Origin: WLND01 sp040398845
Lineage (GTDB): Bacteria; Actinomycetota; Actinomycetes; S36-B12
DNA length: 64,000 bases
Direction of reading: 5' to 3'
Assembly (NCBI GenBank): GCA_040398845.1
Contig: JBBATH010000005.1
Span: forward strand, 62,001-126,000
Shown here: positions 32,786 to 41,280 of the stretch, piece by piece
Layout of the letters: each line of letters starts with the position of its first letter
Position numbering within the stretch: position 1 is the first letter of the stretch
Notes under the pieces: generated by a model
What the model saw: only the letters and a program-made list of their open reading frames with translations
What the model was told of the DNA's origin: nothing
The model's database searches: none
Translations under genes and position numbers: made by a program

Positions 32786-34771
32786 ATGACTGACGTATTG
32801 CCCATCATGCTCACCGGCCGGTTCCCGATCACCGATATCGAGCCATCGGTCCTCGGTGGCCGCCGCCCGGCAGCTGCCGCAGTCGGTGAGGCAATCCCCA
32901 TCCGAGCCACCTGCTTTCGTGAGGGTCACGACGCCCTCGGCGTCCAAGTGGTGCTGAATCGACCCGACGGAACAGCGCACGTCCGCCTGCGAATGGTGCC
33001 TGCCGGCGACGGACTCGACGGCTGGACAGTGACCGTCCGTCCCGACGCCTTGGGCGACTGGAACTTTGACATCGAGGCCTGGTCGGACCCCTGGGGAACC
33101 TGGCAGCATCGTGCGGGCATCAAGATCCCTGCCGGAATCGATGTCGAACTCGAATTCGAGGAGGGAGCCCTCCTGCTCGAACGTGCCGCCGCAGCGGGCG
33201 GAATGCCAACGCCACCCGCATCGCGCGAGCTGCTCCACGGTGCGGCACGGACCCTGCGCACGCGCACCCTGCCAGTGCCGGTGCGCCTGTCCGCGAGTAC
33301 CGATCCGCGCATCGTCTCGGTACTCGCGAGGTACCCAATCCGCGAGGACGTCACCATAAGCGGACCGTGGCCCCTGCGCGTCGAGCGCCGCCGAGCCCTC
33401 GTCGGATCCTGGTACGAGTTCTTCCCTCGAAGCGAGGGATCCACCATTGATCCACCGCGCTCCGGCACCTTCGCGAGCGCTACCCGACGGCTGGCTGCCA
33501 TCGCCGCAATGGGGTTCGACGTCGTCTACGTCCCACCGGTCCACCCAATCGGGACCATCAACCGAAAGGGACCGAATGGGACGCTCTCGCCCCGACCGGG
33601 CGATCCGGGGTCGCCGTGGGCAATCGGCTCCAAGGAAGGCGGTCACGATGCCATCCATCCAGAACTCGGCGATATCGCGGACTTCGATCGTTTCGTCGCC
33701 GCCATTCACGGCCACGGCATGGAAATCGCCCTCGATCTCGCGCTGCAAGCCGCTCCCGATCACCCCTGGGTGACCGAGCACCCCGAGTGGTTCACCACCC
33801 GGGCCGATGGCACGATCGCCTACGCCGAGAATCCCCCCAAGAAATACCAGGACATCTACCCCCTCAACTTCGACAACGACCCCGAGGGCCTGTACGCCGA
33901 GGTCGAGCGGGTCGTGCGGTTCTGGGTCTCGCACGGAGTCCGGATATTCAGGGTCGACAATCCGCACACGAAGCCCGTATGGATGTGGGACCGGCTCTTC
34001 TCCTCGATGAGGGCCACCGACCCCGATGTGCTCTTCCTAGCTGAGGCATTCACCCGGCCGCCGATGATGCGGGCACTTGCCGAGGTCGGCTTCCAGCAGA
34101 GCTACACCTATTTCACCTGGCGCAACACGAAAGACGATCTCGAGGCCTACAGTCGCGAGCTCGCCGGGCCAGCGGCCGCGTCAATGCGTCCCAACCTCTT
34201 CACGAACACACCCGACATCCTCCCGGAATACCTCCAATACGGGGGCCCGGCCGCGTTCGCAATTCGTGCCGTCCTCGCGGCAACCCTCTCGCCGACCTAC
34301 GGGATCTACAGTGGCTTCGAGCTTTATGAGCATGTGGCGCTGCGACCAGAGAGCGAGGAGTACCTCGATTCCGAGAAGTTCCAGTACCGCCCACGCAACT
34401 GGGCCGGGGCACAATCGAGCGGCTACACGCTCGCCCCGCTCCTCACCAAGCTCAACGCGTGGCGGCGCAGCCATCCGGCATTACAAGACCTTCGCTCCTT
34501 GACGTTCCACCGGACCGACAATCCGAGCATTATTGCGTTCTCGAAGCAGGATGACGACGACCTCATGCTCATCGTCTGCACCCTGGAGTCCTACCGCCCC
34601 CAGCAGGGCCAGGTGTTCTGGGACATGACCGCACTCGGCCTCGCGTGGGACGACCGATTCATCGCCCACGACCTCGCCACTGACCAGTGCTGGACCTGGA
34701 GCCAGACCTGCTTCGTACAACTACGGCCCCTTGAGCAGGTCGCCCACATCGTCCATGTGCCCCGTGGATAA
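32786..34771 (+). CDS. glgE: Alpha-1,4-glucan:maltose-1-phosphate maltosyltransferase GlgE
   Basis: This 661-residue GH13_3 enzyme shows SWYEFFPRSEGS, YVPPVHPIGTINRKGPNG, FRVDNPHTKP with nucleophile Asp391, and FLAEAFTRPPMM with acid/base Glu420. Both agree closely with the positions known for Streptomyces GlgE. It extends linear glucans by transferring maltose from maltose 1-phosphate. Neither the GlgM nor the TreS/maltokinase route that supplies maltose 1-phosphate is encoded in the window, so the donor is made elsewhere. ATG at 32786 fits the family N-terminus; a TACTCT box lies 9 bp upstream. Its last five codons and stop are repeated four times. Confidence 0.95.
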   Translation: MTDVLPIMLTGRFPITDIEPSVLGGRRPAAAAVGEAIPIRATCFREGHDALGVQVVLNRPDGTAHVRLRMVPAGDGLDGWTVTVRPDALGDWNFDIEAWSDPWGTWQHRAGIKIPAGIDVELEFEEGALLLERAAAAGGMPTPPASRELLHGAARTLRTRTLPVPVRLSASTDPRIVSVLARYPIREDVTISGPWPLRVERRRALVGSWYEFFPRSEGSTIDPPRSGTFASATRRLAAIAAMGFDVVYVPPVHPIGTINRKGPNGTLSPRPGDPGSPWAIGSKEGGHDAIHPELGDIADFDRFVAAIHGHGMEIALDLALQAAPDHPWVTEHPEWFTTRADGTIAYAENPPKKYQDIYPLNFDNDPEGLYAEVERVVRFWVSHGVRIFRVDNPHTKPVWMWDRLFSSMRATDPDVLFLAEAFTRPPMMRALAEVGFQQSYTYFTWRNTKDDLEAYSRELAGPAAASMRPNLFTNTPDILPEYLQYGGPAAFAIRAVLAATLSPTYGIYSGFELYEHVALRPESEEYLDSEKFQYRPRNWAGAQSSGYTLAPLLTKLNAWRRSHPALQDLRSLTFHRTDNPSIIAFSKQDDDDLMLIVCTLESYRPQQGQVFWDMTALGLAWDDRFIAHDLATDQCWTWSQTCFVQLRPLEQVAHIVHVPRG

Positions 34772-34833
34772 CGCATGTGCCCCGTGGATAACGCATGTGC
34801 CCCGTGGATAACGCATGTGCCCCGTGGATAACT
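34754..34833. repeat. Four tandem 20-bp repeats from the glgE stop codon into the glgB leader
   Basis: CATGTGCCCCGTGGATAACG occurs at 34754, 34774, 34794 and 34814, the last copy ending in CT. The first copy encodes the C-terminus and TAA of GlgE. Each copy carries TTATCCACG on the minus strand (34763-34771 and every 20 bp), differing by one base from the DnaA box TTATCCACA. TAA recurs at 34769, 34789, 34809 and 34829, covering all three frames. Confidence 0.92.
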
Positions 34834-34847
34834 TGGCCGGACCTCCG

Positions 34848-37028
34848 ATGAGCACTCCCTCGCCCGTCCTCGAAGTTGACCTCGGTCACCTCGTCGATGG
34901 CTCCCACCACCAACCGCACGGGATCCTCGGCCCGCACATCCACGACGGCTCCGTGACCGTGCGGGTCCTGCGACCCCTTGCCGACAGCGTCACCGTCATC
35001 ACGCAAGAAGGCCCGGTGGCGCTGCGGCATGAGTACCGCGGGATCTGGTGCGGGGTCATCCAGACTCCTGAGATCCCGGACTACACGATTGAGGTCGAGT
35101 ACGCCGGCACAATCGTCCAGTCCGACGACCCCTATCGATTCCTCCCAACCCTCGGGGAGTTCGATCTCCACCTCATCGGCGAGGGCCGGCATGAAGAACT
35201 GTGGAAGGTTCTCGGGGCTCATGCACGCAAGTACCCGACTCCGTTCGGGTCGGTCATGGGGGTCTCGTTCGCAGTATGGGCGCCGAACGCCCAGGGAGTC
35301 CGCATCGTCGGCGACTTCAATTTCTGGAACGGTGTCACCCACCCGATGCGGTCGCTCGGTTCGACCGGTATCTGGGAGTTGTTCGTCCCCGGAGTCGCGG
35401 GCGGCACCACCTACAAGTTCCAGATCCTCGGACGCGACGGCGTGTGGCATGAGAAGGCCGACCCGTTCGCCTTCGCCACCGAGATTCCGCCAGCGAACGG
35501 CTCGGTCGTTTTCACCTCGACCTACGAGTGGGGCGACAGCTCGTGGCTCGCCGATCGCGCTGCGCAAGATCCGAACCGGCAACCCATGAGCATCTACGAG
35601 ATCCACCTCGGCTCCTGGCGGCTTGGACTCTCGTACCGGCAGCTTGCCGAGGAGCTCACCGACTACGTGCGCGCCACCGGCTTCACCCACGTTGAGTTCC
35701 TGCCTGTTTCCGAGCATCCATACGGCCCGTCATGGGGCTACCAGGTGACGTCCTACTTCGCCCCAACCTCCCGATTTGGCTCCCCCGACGATTTGCGTTT
35801 TCTCATCGACCGTCTCCATCAGGCGGGTATCGGGGTCATCGTCGACTGGGTTCCCGCGCACTTTCCCAAGGACGACTGGGCGCTCGGCCGCTTCGACGGC
35901 ACGCCCCTGTACGAGCATCCGGACCCCATGCGAGGCGAGCACCCAGACTGGGGGACGTACGTGTTCGACTTCGGTCGAACGGAGGTGCGAAATTTCCTCG
36001 TCGCCAACGCGGTGTTCTGGCTCGAGCAGTTTCACGTTGATGGATTGCGAGTCGATGCTGTCGCGTCGATGCTCTACTTGGATTACTCGCGAAAGACCGG
36101 CGAGTGGCAGCCCAATGAGTTCGGCGGCCGCGAGAACCTCGAGGCGGTCGCCTTCCTTCAGGAGATGAACGCCACCGTCTACCGGCGACTACCGGGCATC
36201 ATGACCATTGCAGAGGAGTCGACTTCCTGGCCTGGCGTCACTGCGCCAACCTCGTCCGGGGGCCTGGGGTTCGGCCTGAAGTGGAACATGGGCTGGATGC
36301 ACGACTCCCTCGGCTACATCACGCATGAGCCGATACATCGCCAGTACCACCACGGTGAGATGACATTCTCGATGGTCTACGCTTACAGCGAGCGGTTCAT
36401 CCTGCCGATCTCCCATGACGAGGTCGTGCATGGCAAGGGCTCCCTCATTGCGCGAATGCCGGGAGACCGCTGGCAGCAGCTCGCGAACCTGCGCGCCTTC
36501 CTCGGATTCATGTATGGCCACCCCGGCCGCAAGCTCCTCTTCATGGGTTCGGAGTTCGCGCAGTCACGTGAGTGGAACAGCGACACCAGCCTGGATTGGT
36601 GGCTCACCGAGTTCGCCGAGCATGCCGGTGTTCGAGCGGCCCTGACCGATGTCAACACGATATACCGGACGACCCCGGCCCTGTGGCAGCGCGACGACGA
36701 TCCCGGCGGATTCGAGTGGATCAACGCAGGTGACGCGAGCGCCAATGCGTTCACCTGGCTGCGCTGGGATGACGCCGGCAACTGCGTGGCCGTGGCATCG
36801 AACCTGTCTCCGTCGCCCCGTGACTCGTATCGCATCGGCCTGCCGTTCGCCGGACCATGGACGGAAATTCTCAACACCGACGCAGCGGGGTACGGAGGAA
36901 GTGGCATGGGTAACAGCGGATCGGTCGAAGCAGTACCGGAGGTTTGGGACAACCGACCTGCCTCGGCCCGTATCGTGCTGCCACCGCTGTCAACGGTCTA
37001 CCTACAGTTCAAAAGAACCAAAACCTAA
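34848..37028 (+). CDS. glgB: 1,4-alpha-glucan branching enzyme GlgB
   Basis: This 726-residue GH13_9 enzyme has an extra N-terminal domain and a CBM48 domain (FGSVMGVSFAVWAPNAQGVRIVGDFNFW), then SIYEIHLGSWR, HVEFLPVSEHPYGPSWGYQVTSYFAPTSRFG, nucleophile Asp403 in VDGLRVDAVASMLYLDYSR, Glu456 in TIAEESTSWPGV and the ISHDEVVHGKGSL region. The Asp/Glu positions match E. coli GlgB to within two residues. It forms alpha-1,6 branches. ATG at 34848 is preferred; an in-frame ATG at 34815 lies inside the last tandem repeat and would add residues unlike the family. GlgE and GlgB together build the branched maltosyl glucan and are likely co-transcribed. Confidence 0.95.
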   Translation: MSTPSPVLEVDLGHLVDGSHHQPHGILGPHIHDGSVTVRVLRPLADSVTVITQEGPVALRHEYRGIWCGVIQTPEIPDYTIEVEYAGTIVQSDDPYRFLPTLGEFDLHLIGEGRHEELWKVLGAHARKYPTPFGSVMGVSFAVWAPNAQGVRIVGDFNFWNGVTHPMRSLGSTGIWELFVPGVAGGTTYKFQILGRDGVWHEKADPFAFATEIPPANGSVVFTSTYEWGDSSWLADRAAQDPNRQPMSIYEIHLGSWRLGLSYRQLAEELTDYVRATGFTHVEFLPVSEHPYGPSWGYQVTSYFAPTSRFGSPDDLRFLIDRLHQAGIGVIVDWVPAHFPKDDWALGRFDGTPLYEHPDPMRGEHPDWGTYVFDFGRTEVRNFLVANAVFWLEQFHVDGLRVDAVASMLYLDYSRKTGEWQPNEFGGRENLEAVAFLQEMNATVYRRLPGIMTIAEESTSWPGVTAPTSSGGLGFGLKWNMGWMHDSLGYITHEPIHRQYHHGEMTFSMVYAYSERFILPISHDEVVHGKGSLIARMPGDRWQQLANLRAFLGFMYGHPGRKLLFMGSEFAQSREWNSDTSLDWWLTEFAEHAGVRAALTDVNTIYRTTPALWQRDDDPGGFEWINAGDASANAFTWLRWDDAGNCVAVASNLSPSPRDSYRIGLPFAGPWTEILNTDAAGYGGSGMGNSGSVEAVPEVWDNRPASARIVLPPLSTVYLQFKRTKT

Positions 37029-37080
37029 CCCCCATGGGCCACACCGCCAACGGCCCCAGCACACAACACCGCCCACCACA

Positions 37081-37169
37081 TCATCTGGCCCAGAATCCGG
37101 GTGGGATGAACGAAATCGAGGCTCCAGCGGCATTTTTCGTTCATATGCCCCGGAATCTGGGCCAGATGA
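37081..37169. repeat. ~90-bp intergenic inverted-repeat element, copy 1
   Basis: A 35-bp left arm (37081-37115) pairs with a right arm (37135-37169) at 30 of 35 positions around a 19-nt centre. Each arm is itself an imperfect palindrome of TCATCTGGCCCAGA and its complement, ending in ATGAACGA. The left arm is 30/33 identical to that of copy 2 at 51608, while the centres differ. It lies between convergent glgB and the thioredoxin gene, so a bidirectional terminator role is possible. Confidence 0.85.
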
Positions 37170-37173
37170 ATTC

Positions 37174-38094
37174 TTAGAAGAGGGCGTTGGTGAGGGCTAC
37201 TCGGGCCGGGGCTACCGACGGATCGTCGCCGGCCATGACAAAGAACTCGAGGAGTCTCGCTCGAGCCACACTTCGTTCGTCGCCGGTGGTCGCGCGGATG
37301 CACTCGACGAGCCGGGTGAACGCCGCCGCCCAGTCTCCCTCGAGAACATCGAGGTCTGCCGCCACCAGCGCCGCCTGCACATTCAACGGCTCCTCGGCAG
37401 CAGTGGTTCGCGCCTGAATCGGGTCGACATGTTCCGCGCGGCGGTATAGCCCCACCATCGACAGTCCAGCCTGAACATCGGCATCCGCTGGATTCGAGTC
37501 GAGCATGGCCCGATACGCCGCCTCGGCTTCGTCCCAATCGCCCGCTTCGACGGCTTCGAATGCGGCTTCGAATCGCGGATCGACGGGGGGCTCGACCTCA
37601 GCGGGCTCGTCGGCATCACCCTCAGTGAGCGATCCCGACACGCCCTGCTCAGCGGCGACCGTGAGCAGTTGCTCGAGGATCTGGCGGATCTGCGCCTCGG
37701 CGTAGGCACCCTGGAACAGTGGCACCGGCTGGCCCTTGATGACGGCGAACACTGCTGGGATCGACTGCACCTGAAACGCCGCCGAAATCTGCGGATTCGC
37801 ATCGACATCGACCTTGGCAAGAATCCATCGGCCACCATATTCAGCCGCGAGGGCCTCGAGGATGGGCGAGAGTTGCTTGCAGGGTCCGCACCACTCGGCC
37901 CACAGATCGAGCACGACCGGCACGGTCATCGACCGTCGAATGACATCGGCCTCAAAGGAGGCCTCCGTCACATCGATGACGACGCCGGCGGGCGCGCTGG
38001 ACCGGGCAACCGCGGCCCGCTGCTGATTTTGTCGGGCAGTGGCGAGGGCGCCGAGATCAACGGCGCCACGGGCTGAGAACGGAGTCGACGTCAC
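37174..38094 (-). CDS. Thioredoxin-domain protein with TPR-like C-terminus (YbbN/CnoX-like)
   Basis: This 306-residue protein has an N-terminal tail, a thioredoxin domain with WAEWCGPCK (Cys69 and Cys72) and SIPAVFAVIKGQPV, and a helical C-terminal half with repeated Ala-rich helices (FEAAFEAVEAGDWDEAEAAYRAML) resembling TPR units. The layout matches the YbbN/CnoX chaperone-like thioredoxins and the mycobacterial homologue beside glgB. The GTG start at 38094 has GAGG close upstream and a GAGAAT box 6 bp away. It converges on glgB across the inverted-repeat element. Confidence 0.9.
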   Translation of the reverse strand: MTSTPFSARGAVDLGALATARQNQQRAAVARSSAPAGVVIDVTEASFEADVIRRSMTVPVVLDLWAEWCGPCKQLSPILEALAAEYGGRWILAKVDVDANPQISAAFQVQSIPAVFAVIKGQPVPLFQGAYAEAQIRQILEQLLTVAAEQGVSGSLTEGDADEPAEVEPPVDPRFEAAFEAVEAGDWDEAEAAYRAMLDSNPADADVQAGLSMVGLYRRAEHVDPIQARTTAAEEPLNVQAALVAADLDVLEGDWAAAFTRLVECIRATTGDERSVARARLLEFFVMAGDDPSVAPARVALTNALF

Positions 38095-38173
38095 GGCCTC
38101 ATTCTCCCCTACCGAACCGTCGCAAGCGAAATGCTACGTCCAATTGCGGCAATCATTGAGCCAAGCTGTCAGC

Positions 38174-39085
38174 TCAGCGGATGAGCCCACGGTTTCTCAG
38201 GGTTCGCTGACGAAGCGGAGTGAACACCACTCGGTCGACAAGGATTCCCGCCGCCATAATCATGAATATCGAGCCGAGGACCAGCCCCATGTCCCCAAGG
38301 GTTCTGCCAACATCGAGCATCTGACCAAGGCCCAGCCCGAGTGCCGGCGAAACGGCGATGAGCTCGGCGGCCATGAGGGAGCGCCAGGCGAAGGCCCATC
38401 CCTGCTCCAGCCCCGCAAGGTATCCGGGCCAAGCCGCCGGGAGAACGATGTGCCAGACCCGCTGCAGGCCCTTCGCACCCATGACCTGTCCGGCACGCAA
38501 CGTAATCGTGGGCACCTGGTCGATGCCTGCGATGAGGCCGTTTGCGATCGACGGCACTGCGCCGAGGAGCACGACCGTGTAGATCGTCGCATCCGAGAGG
38601 CCGAACCAGATGATCGCCGCAGGAACCCACGCAACCGAGGGCAACTGCTGCAACCCGGTGAGGATCGGTCCGAAAATCGACCGCAGGGTCCGATTGAGTC
38701 CGAGGGCGACGCCGATGGGGGTCGCGATGATGAGGGCGATGATGAACCCCTGCCCTGCACGCCTCATGCTGTTGAAGGTGGCACCCCAGAGGATCTCCTG
38801 CTCAGCCTGCATTCCCAGGGCGTCGTACACCTGCCTAGGTGACGGGATGATGTAGTCAGGCTTCCACTGCAGATAGATGATGACCTGCCAGATTACGAGG
38901 ATGACCGCGATCGCGATGAGCGGCGAAAGCGCCCGTCCGATAGCGCCCTTCACGCTGCGCCGTTGGCGGGGCCCGGTCTCGAGCGCGTCGAGTCCCTTCT
39001 CCAGGGTCTCAAGGTCCGTCGACGAATTCACGTGCGGATTTGGTTCGGTGTCGACCGCCTCGATGGCCGACTGATCATTTGGCAT
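38174..39085 (-). CDS. ABC transporter permease (SsuC/TauC/NrtB family)
   Basis: This 303-residue protein has a ~50-residue cytoplasmic N-terminus and about six membrane segments (LSPLIAIAVILVIWQVIIYL, FIIALIIATPIGVALGL, LGLGSIFMIMAAG-like end). The EAA-type loop AGQVMGAKGLQRVWHIVLPAAWPGYLAGL contacts the ATPase. The family imports sulfonates, taurine, nitrate or thiamine precursors. The reading frame is intact, unlike the ATPase and binding-protein genes upstream in the same operon. It overlaps the ATPase frame by 11 bp, with GGAG before its ATG. Confidence 0.88.
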   Translation of the reverse strand: MPNDQSAIEAVDTEPNPHVNSSTDLETLEKGLDALETGPRQRRSVKGAIGRALSPLIAIAVILVIWQVIIYLQWKPDYIIPSPRQVYDALGMQAEQEILWGATFNSMRRAGQGFIIALIIATPIGVALGLNRTLRSIFGPILTGLQQLPSVAWVPAAIIWFGLSDATIYTVVLLGAVPSIANGLIAGIDQVPTITLRAGQVMGAKGLQRVWHIVLPAAWPGYLAGLEQGWAFAWRSLMAAELIAVSPALGLGLGQMLDVGRTLGDMGLVLGSIFMIMAAGILVDRVVFTPLRQRTLRNRGLIR

Positions 39086-39893
39086 GACGGCGGATCTCCT
39101 GTCGAAGTTCGGCGGTTATCTGGGAGGCGAGGTCAGCCACCGCGGGAGAGTCAAGTGGCCACGGACCGTGATCTGCCACCTTCCATTCGCGGATGATTCG
39201 TCCAGGTCTTGATGACATGAGGAGCACGCGCTGACTGAGTCGAGCGGCCTCACGCACGTTGTGGGTAACGAAGATGACGGTCATCCTGGTCTCGTTCCAG
39301 ATGCGAGTGAGCTCCTCGTGGAGGAGATCGCGCGTGATCGCGTCAAGCGCGGCGAATGGCTCGTCCATGAGCAGGATTGACCTCTCCTAGGCGAGTGCAC
39401 GTGCAATCGCAACCCGCTGGCGCATGCCCCCCGAGAACTCATGCGGCCGCTGATCGTACGAACGCTCAAGGCTGACCATGGCAAGCAGTTCCTGTGCCCA
39501 CGCCTTTCGCTCAGTCCGGCCGACACCGTTGAAGAGCATTGCCAGTTCGACGTTCTTGCCCGCAGTGAGCCACGGCATGAGCGCCGGCTCCTGGAACATG
39601 AGGCTTGACGGCCCTGAACATTCGATGGTGCCGCTCGTTGGCTTGTCGAGTCCGGTGATGAGATTGAGCAAGGTCGACTTTCCACAGCCCGATGCCCCGA
39701 CGAGCGAGACGAACTCGCCAGGACGCACATCCAAGGTGACGTCATCAAGGATGACGGGACCTTCGGAGCTGAATTGCTTCGATACGTGGCGCAGGCTCAC
39801 CGAATTCGCGGATGGCTCCCCGACCGGGTCGATGATGTCCGAGGCTTGATTGCCTGTGTCAGGTGCCGGATGTGCGCCGCTGGCGAATGTCAT
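39075..39893 (-). pseudogene. ABC transporter ATPase interrupted by an in-frame TAG
   Basis: The frame encodes an SsuB/TauB-type ATPase: Walker A GASGCGKST, MFQEPALMPW, signature FSGGMRQRVAIARALA, then a TAG at 39387-39389, then in the same frame ILLMDEPFAALD (Walker B) and IFVTHNVREAARL. The distance between signature and Walker B is exactly that of intact homologues if TAG replaces one codon. The product stops after residue 168 and lacks Walker B, so it would be inactive unless the stop is read through or is a sequencing error. It sits between the damaged binding-protein gene and the permease. Confidence 0.85.
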
Positions 39894-39940
39894 GGTGCGG
39901 TTCTCCTCGATAGATGGTGATGCGATTCGTCAGGGACGCT

Positions 39941-41087
39941 CTACTGCTGGCCGAGTCCGCCGGCGGTGACGGTGCGCGCCTTCGATGCCGCGAGCACCGA
40001 ATTCAGCAATCGCAGGTCGTAAATCCCCGACAAGCCCTTCGACCCCAGCTAGAGCAGGCCTACGCTGACCGCGTCATCTGCCCCTTGCTTGAGCGTGAGG
40101 GGTAGCGGGTCCCAGGTGGAAACGCACGTTTCCCCAGGATCGGTTGATCACCGCGTCGGGCAGCGGCTTTCCGGTCCACTTGGTGATCTGCTCCTGGACG
40201 ATGTCCTTGGACTTCAGGACGTTGGTAGCGATGTACCGAATGGCCGTGTTATTCGCCTGGAGGACTGATCGAACGGTCCCTGGGTACTGGTTCAAGAATG
40301 GCTGGCTCGCGATGATTTGGGTCGTCACGTACTGTCCACCGGGTGGCCAGAGCGTCCTCTCGTCAAGGAGTACCTTTGCGCCCGCTTCGAGGACCAGCCG
40401 GGATGCCCACGGCTCTGGGACCCAGGCTCCATCGATGTCGCCCCTCTTGAACAGCGTGAGGCTCTGGGCATTCTCCGTCGGGATGACCGTGACATCGCCC
40501 CCGCCTGAGACTGTCGTCTGCAGGCCCTGGGTTTTCAGCCATGAGCGCAGCGCAACGTCCTGAGTGTTGCCGAGCTGCGGCGTTGCGATCTTCTTGCCTC
40601 GGAGATCGGCCACCGTGTTGATGCCCGGCTTCACAACGAGATAGGCGCCACCTGACGTTGCCCCGGAAACCACCTTGAGGAGGGTGCCGTTCGTTGAGTT
40701 GTAGCCGGTGATCGAGGGGTTCGGAACGATGCACGCGACGTCAATTGCACCGCCCTTCATGGCTTCGATCACAGCTGGCCCTGCGTTGAACAGGACGTAT
40801 TCGACCTGCGTGCCCTCGCGATTCAGGTTCTGCTCGAAGAGTCGCAGCTGTTGCGCGACGAGGGCGGGAGCATGGGTGAGATTTGCGAAGAAGCCGATGC
40901 GCACCTTGGGTGCGGTCGCCAGCTTCGGCAGTGTCGAGGTCGAGGCGGTAGGGGTGGGAGTCGGGGAGGGCGTCGGCGCTGCGAGCGCCTGGCTCGTGCC
41001 GATTCCGACAGTGAGGACGGCCCCGGCAGCACCGATGGCGATTGCGTGCCGCACCGCCCGGCGGACTGGACTGATTGATAACGACAT
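39941..41087 (-). pseudogene. Substrate-binding protein of the ABC transporter, frameshifted and with an additional stop
   Basis: The first 318 or so residues have a signal peptide (hydrophobic stretch ending SQALA), a Thr/Pro/Ser-rich linker and an SsuA/TauA-like domain (RIGFFANLTHAPAL, DVACIVPNP, KIATPQLGNTQDVALRSWL, GAWVPEPWASRLV). After NRSWGNVRF the frame shifts and ends early at 40074. In the neighbouring frame the expected tail continues as WDPLPLTLKQGADDAVSVGLL, a TAG, then LGSKGLSGIYDLRLLNSVL and a normal end at 39941. One frameshift and one nonsense codon therefore separate this gene from an intact homologue. Confidence 0.82.
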
Positions 41088-41147
41088 TTCGCTGTTCTCC
41101 TTCTGAGAGGTTCTTGGATTCGTCCGCTCACATCACCAGCGATTGTT

Positions 41148-41167
41148 TATTCCCTAGTAAGTCAATA
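41148..41167. promoter_or_regulatory. Possible operator between the ABC operon and rrf2
   Basis: TATTCCCTAGTAAGTCAATA is an AT-rich imperfect palindrome in an otherwise GC-rich divergent spacer. Rrf2-type regulators bind AT-rich sites with this general look. The assignment rests on position and composition only. Confidence 0.35.
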
Positions 41168-41280
41168 GCAAAAGTGCATATTGATGAAACGGGAGTCAAG
41201 TCAACGAGGAGGCAGGTCTGTCGCGAGTGGTTCAGCCGGGCAATGCGGCGAACGAACGGCTGAGCGGGAAGAATGGGGGT

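Noticed and set aside
32675..33967. Minus-strand open frame of 430 codons opposite glgE
   Set aside because: It is antisense to a well-supported GH13 enzyme, has no recognisable motif, and exists because of third-position GC bias in glgE.
34754..34833. Chromosomal replication origin
   Set aside because: DnaA-box-like repeats are present, but there is no AT-rich unwinding region and no dnaA, dnaN or rpmH nearby; the repeats also arise from the glgE coding tail.
34815..34847. Upstream ATG for glgB
   Set aside because: It is created by the last tandem repeat copy and would add 11 residues not typical of GlgB. ATG at 34848 is preferred, although its ribosome binding site is weak.
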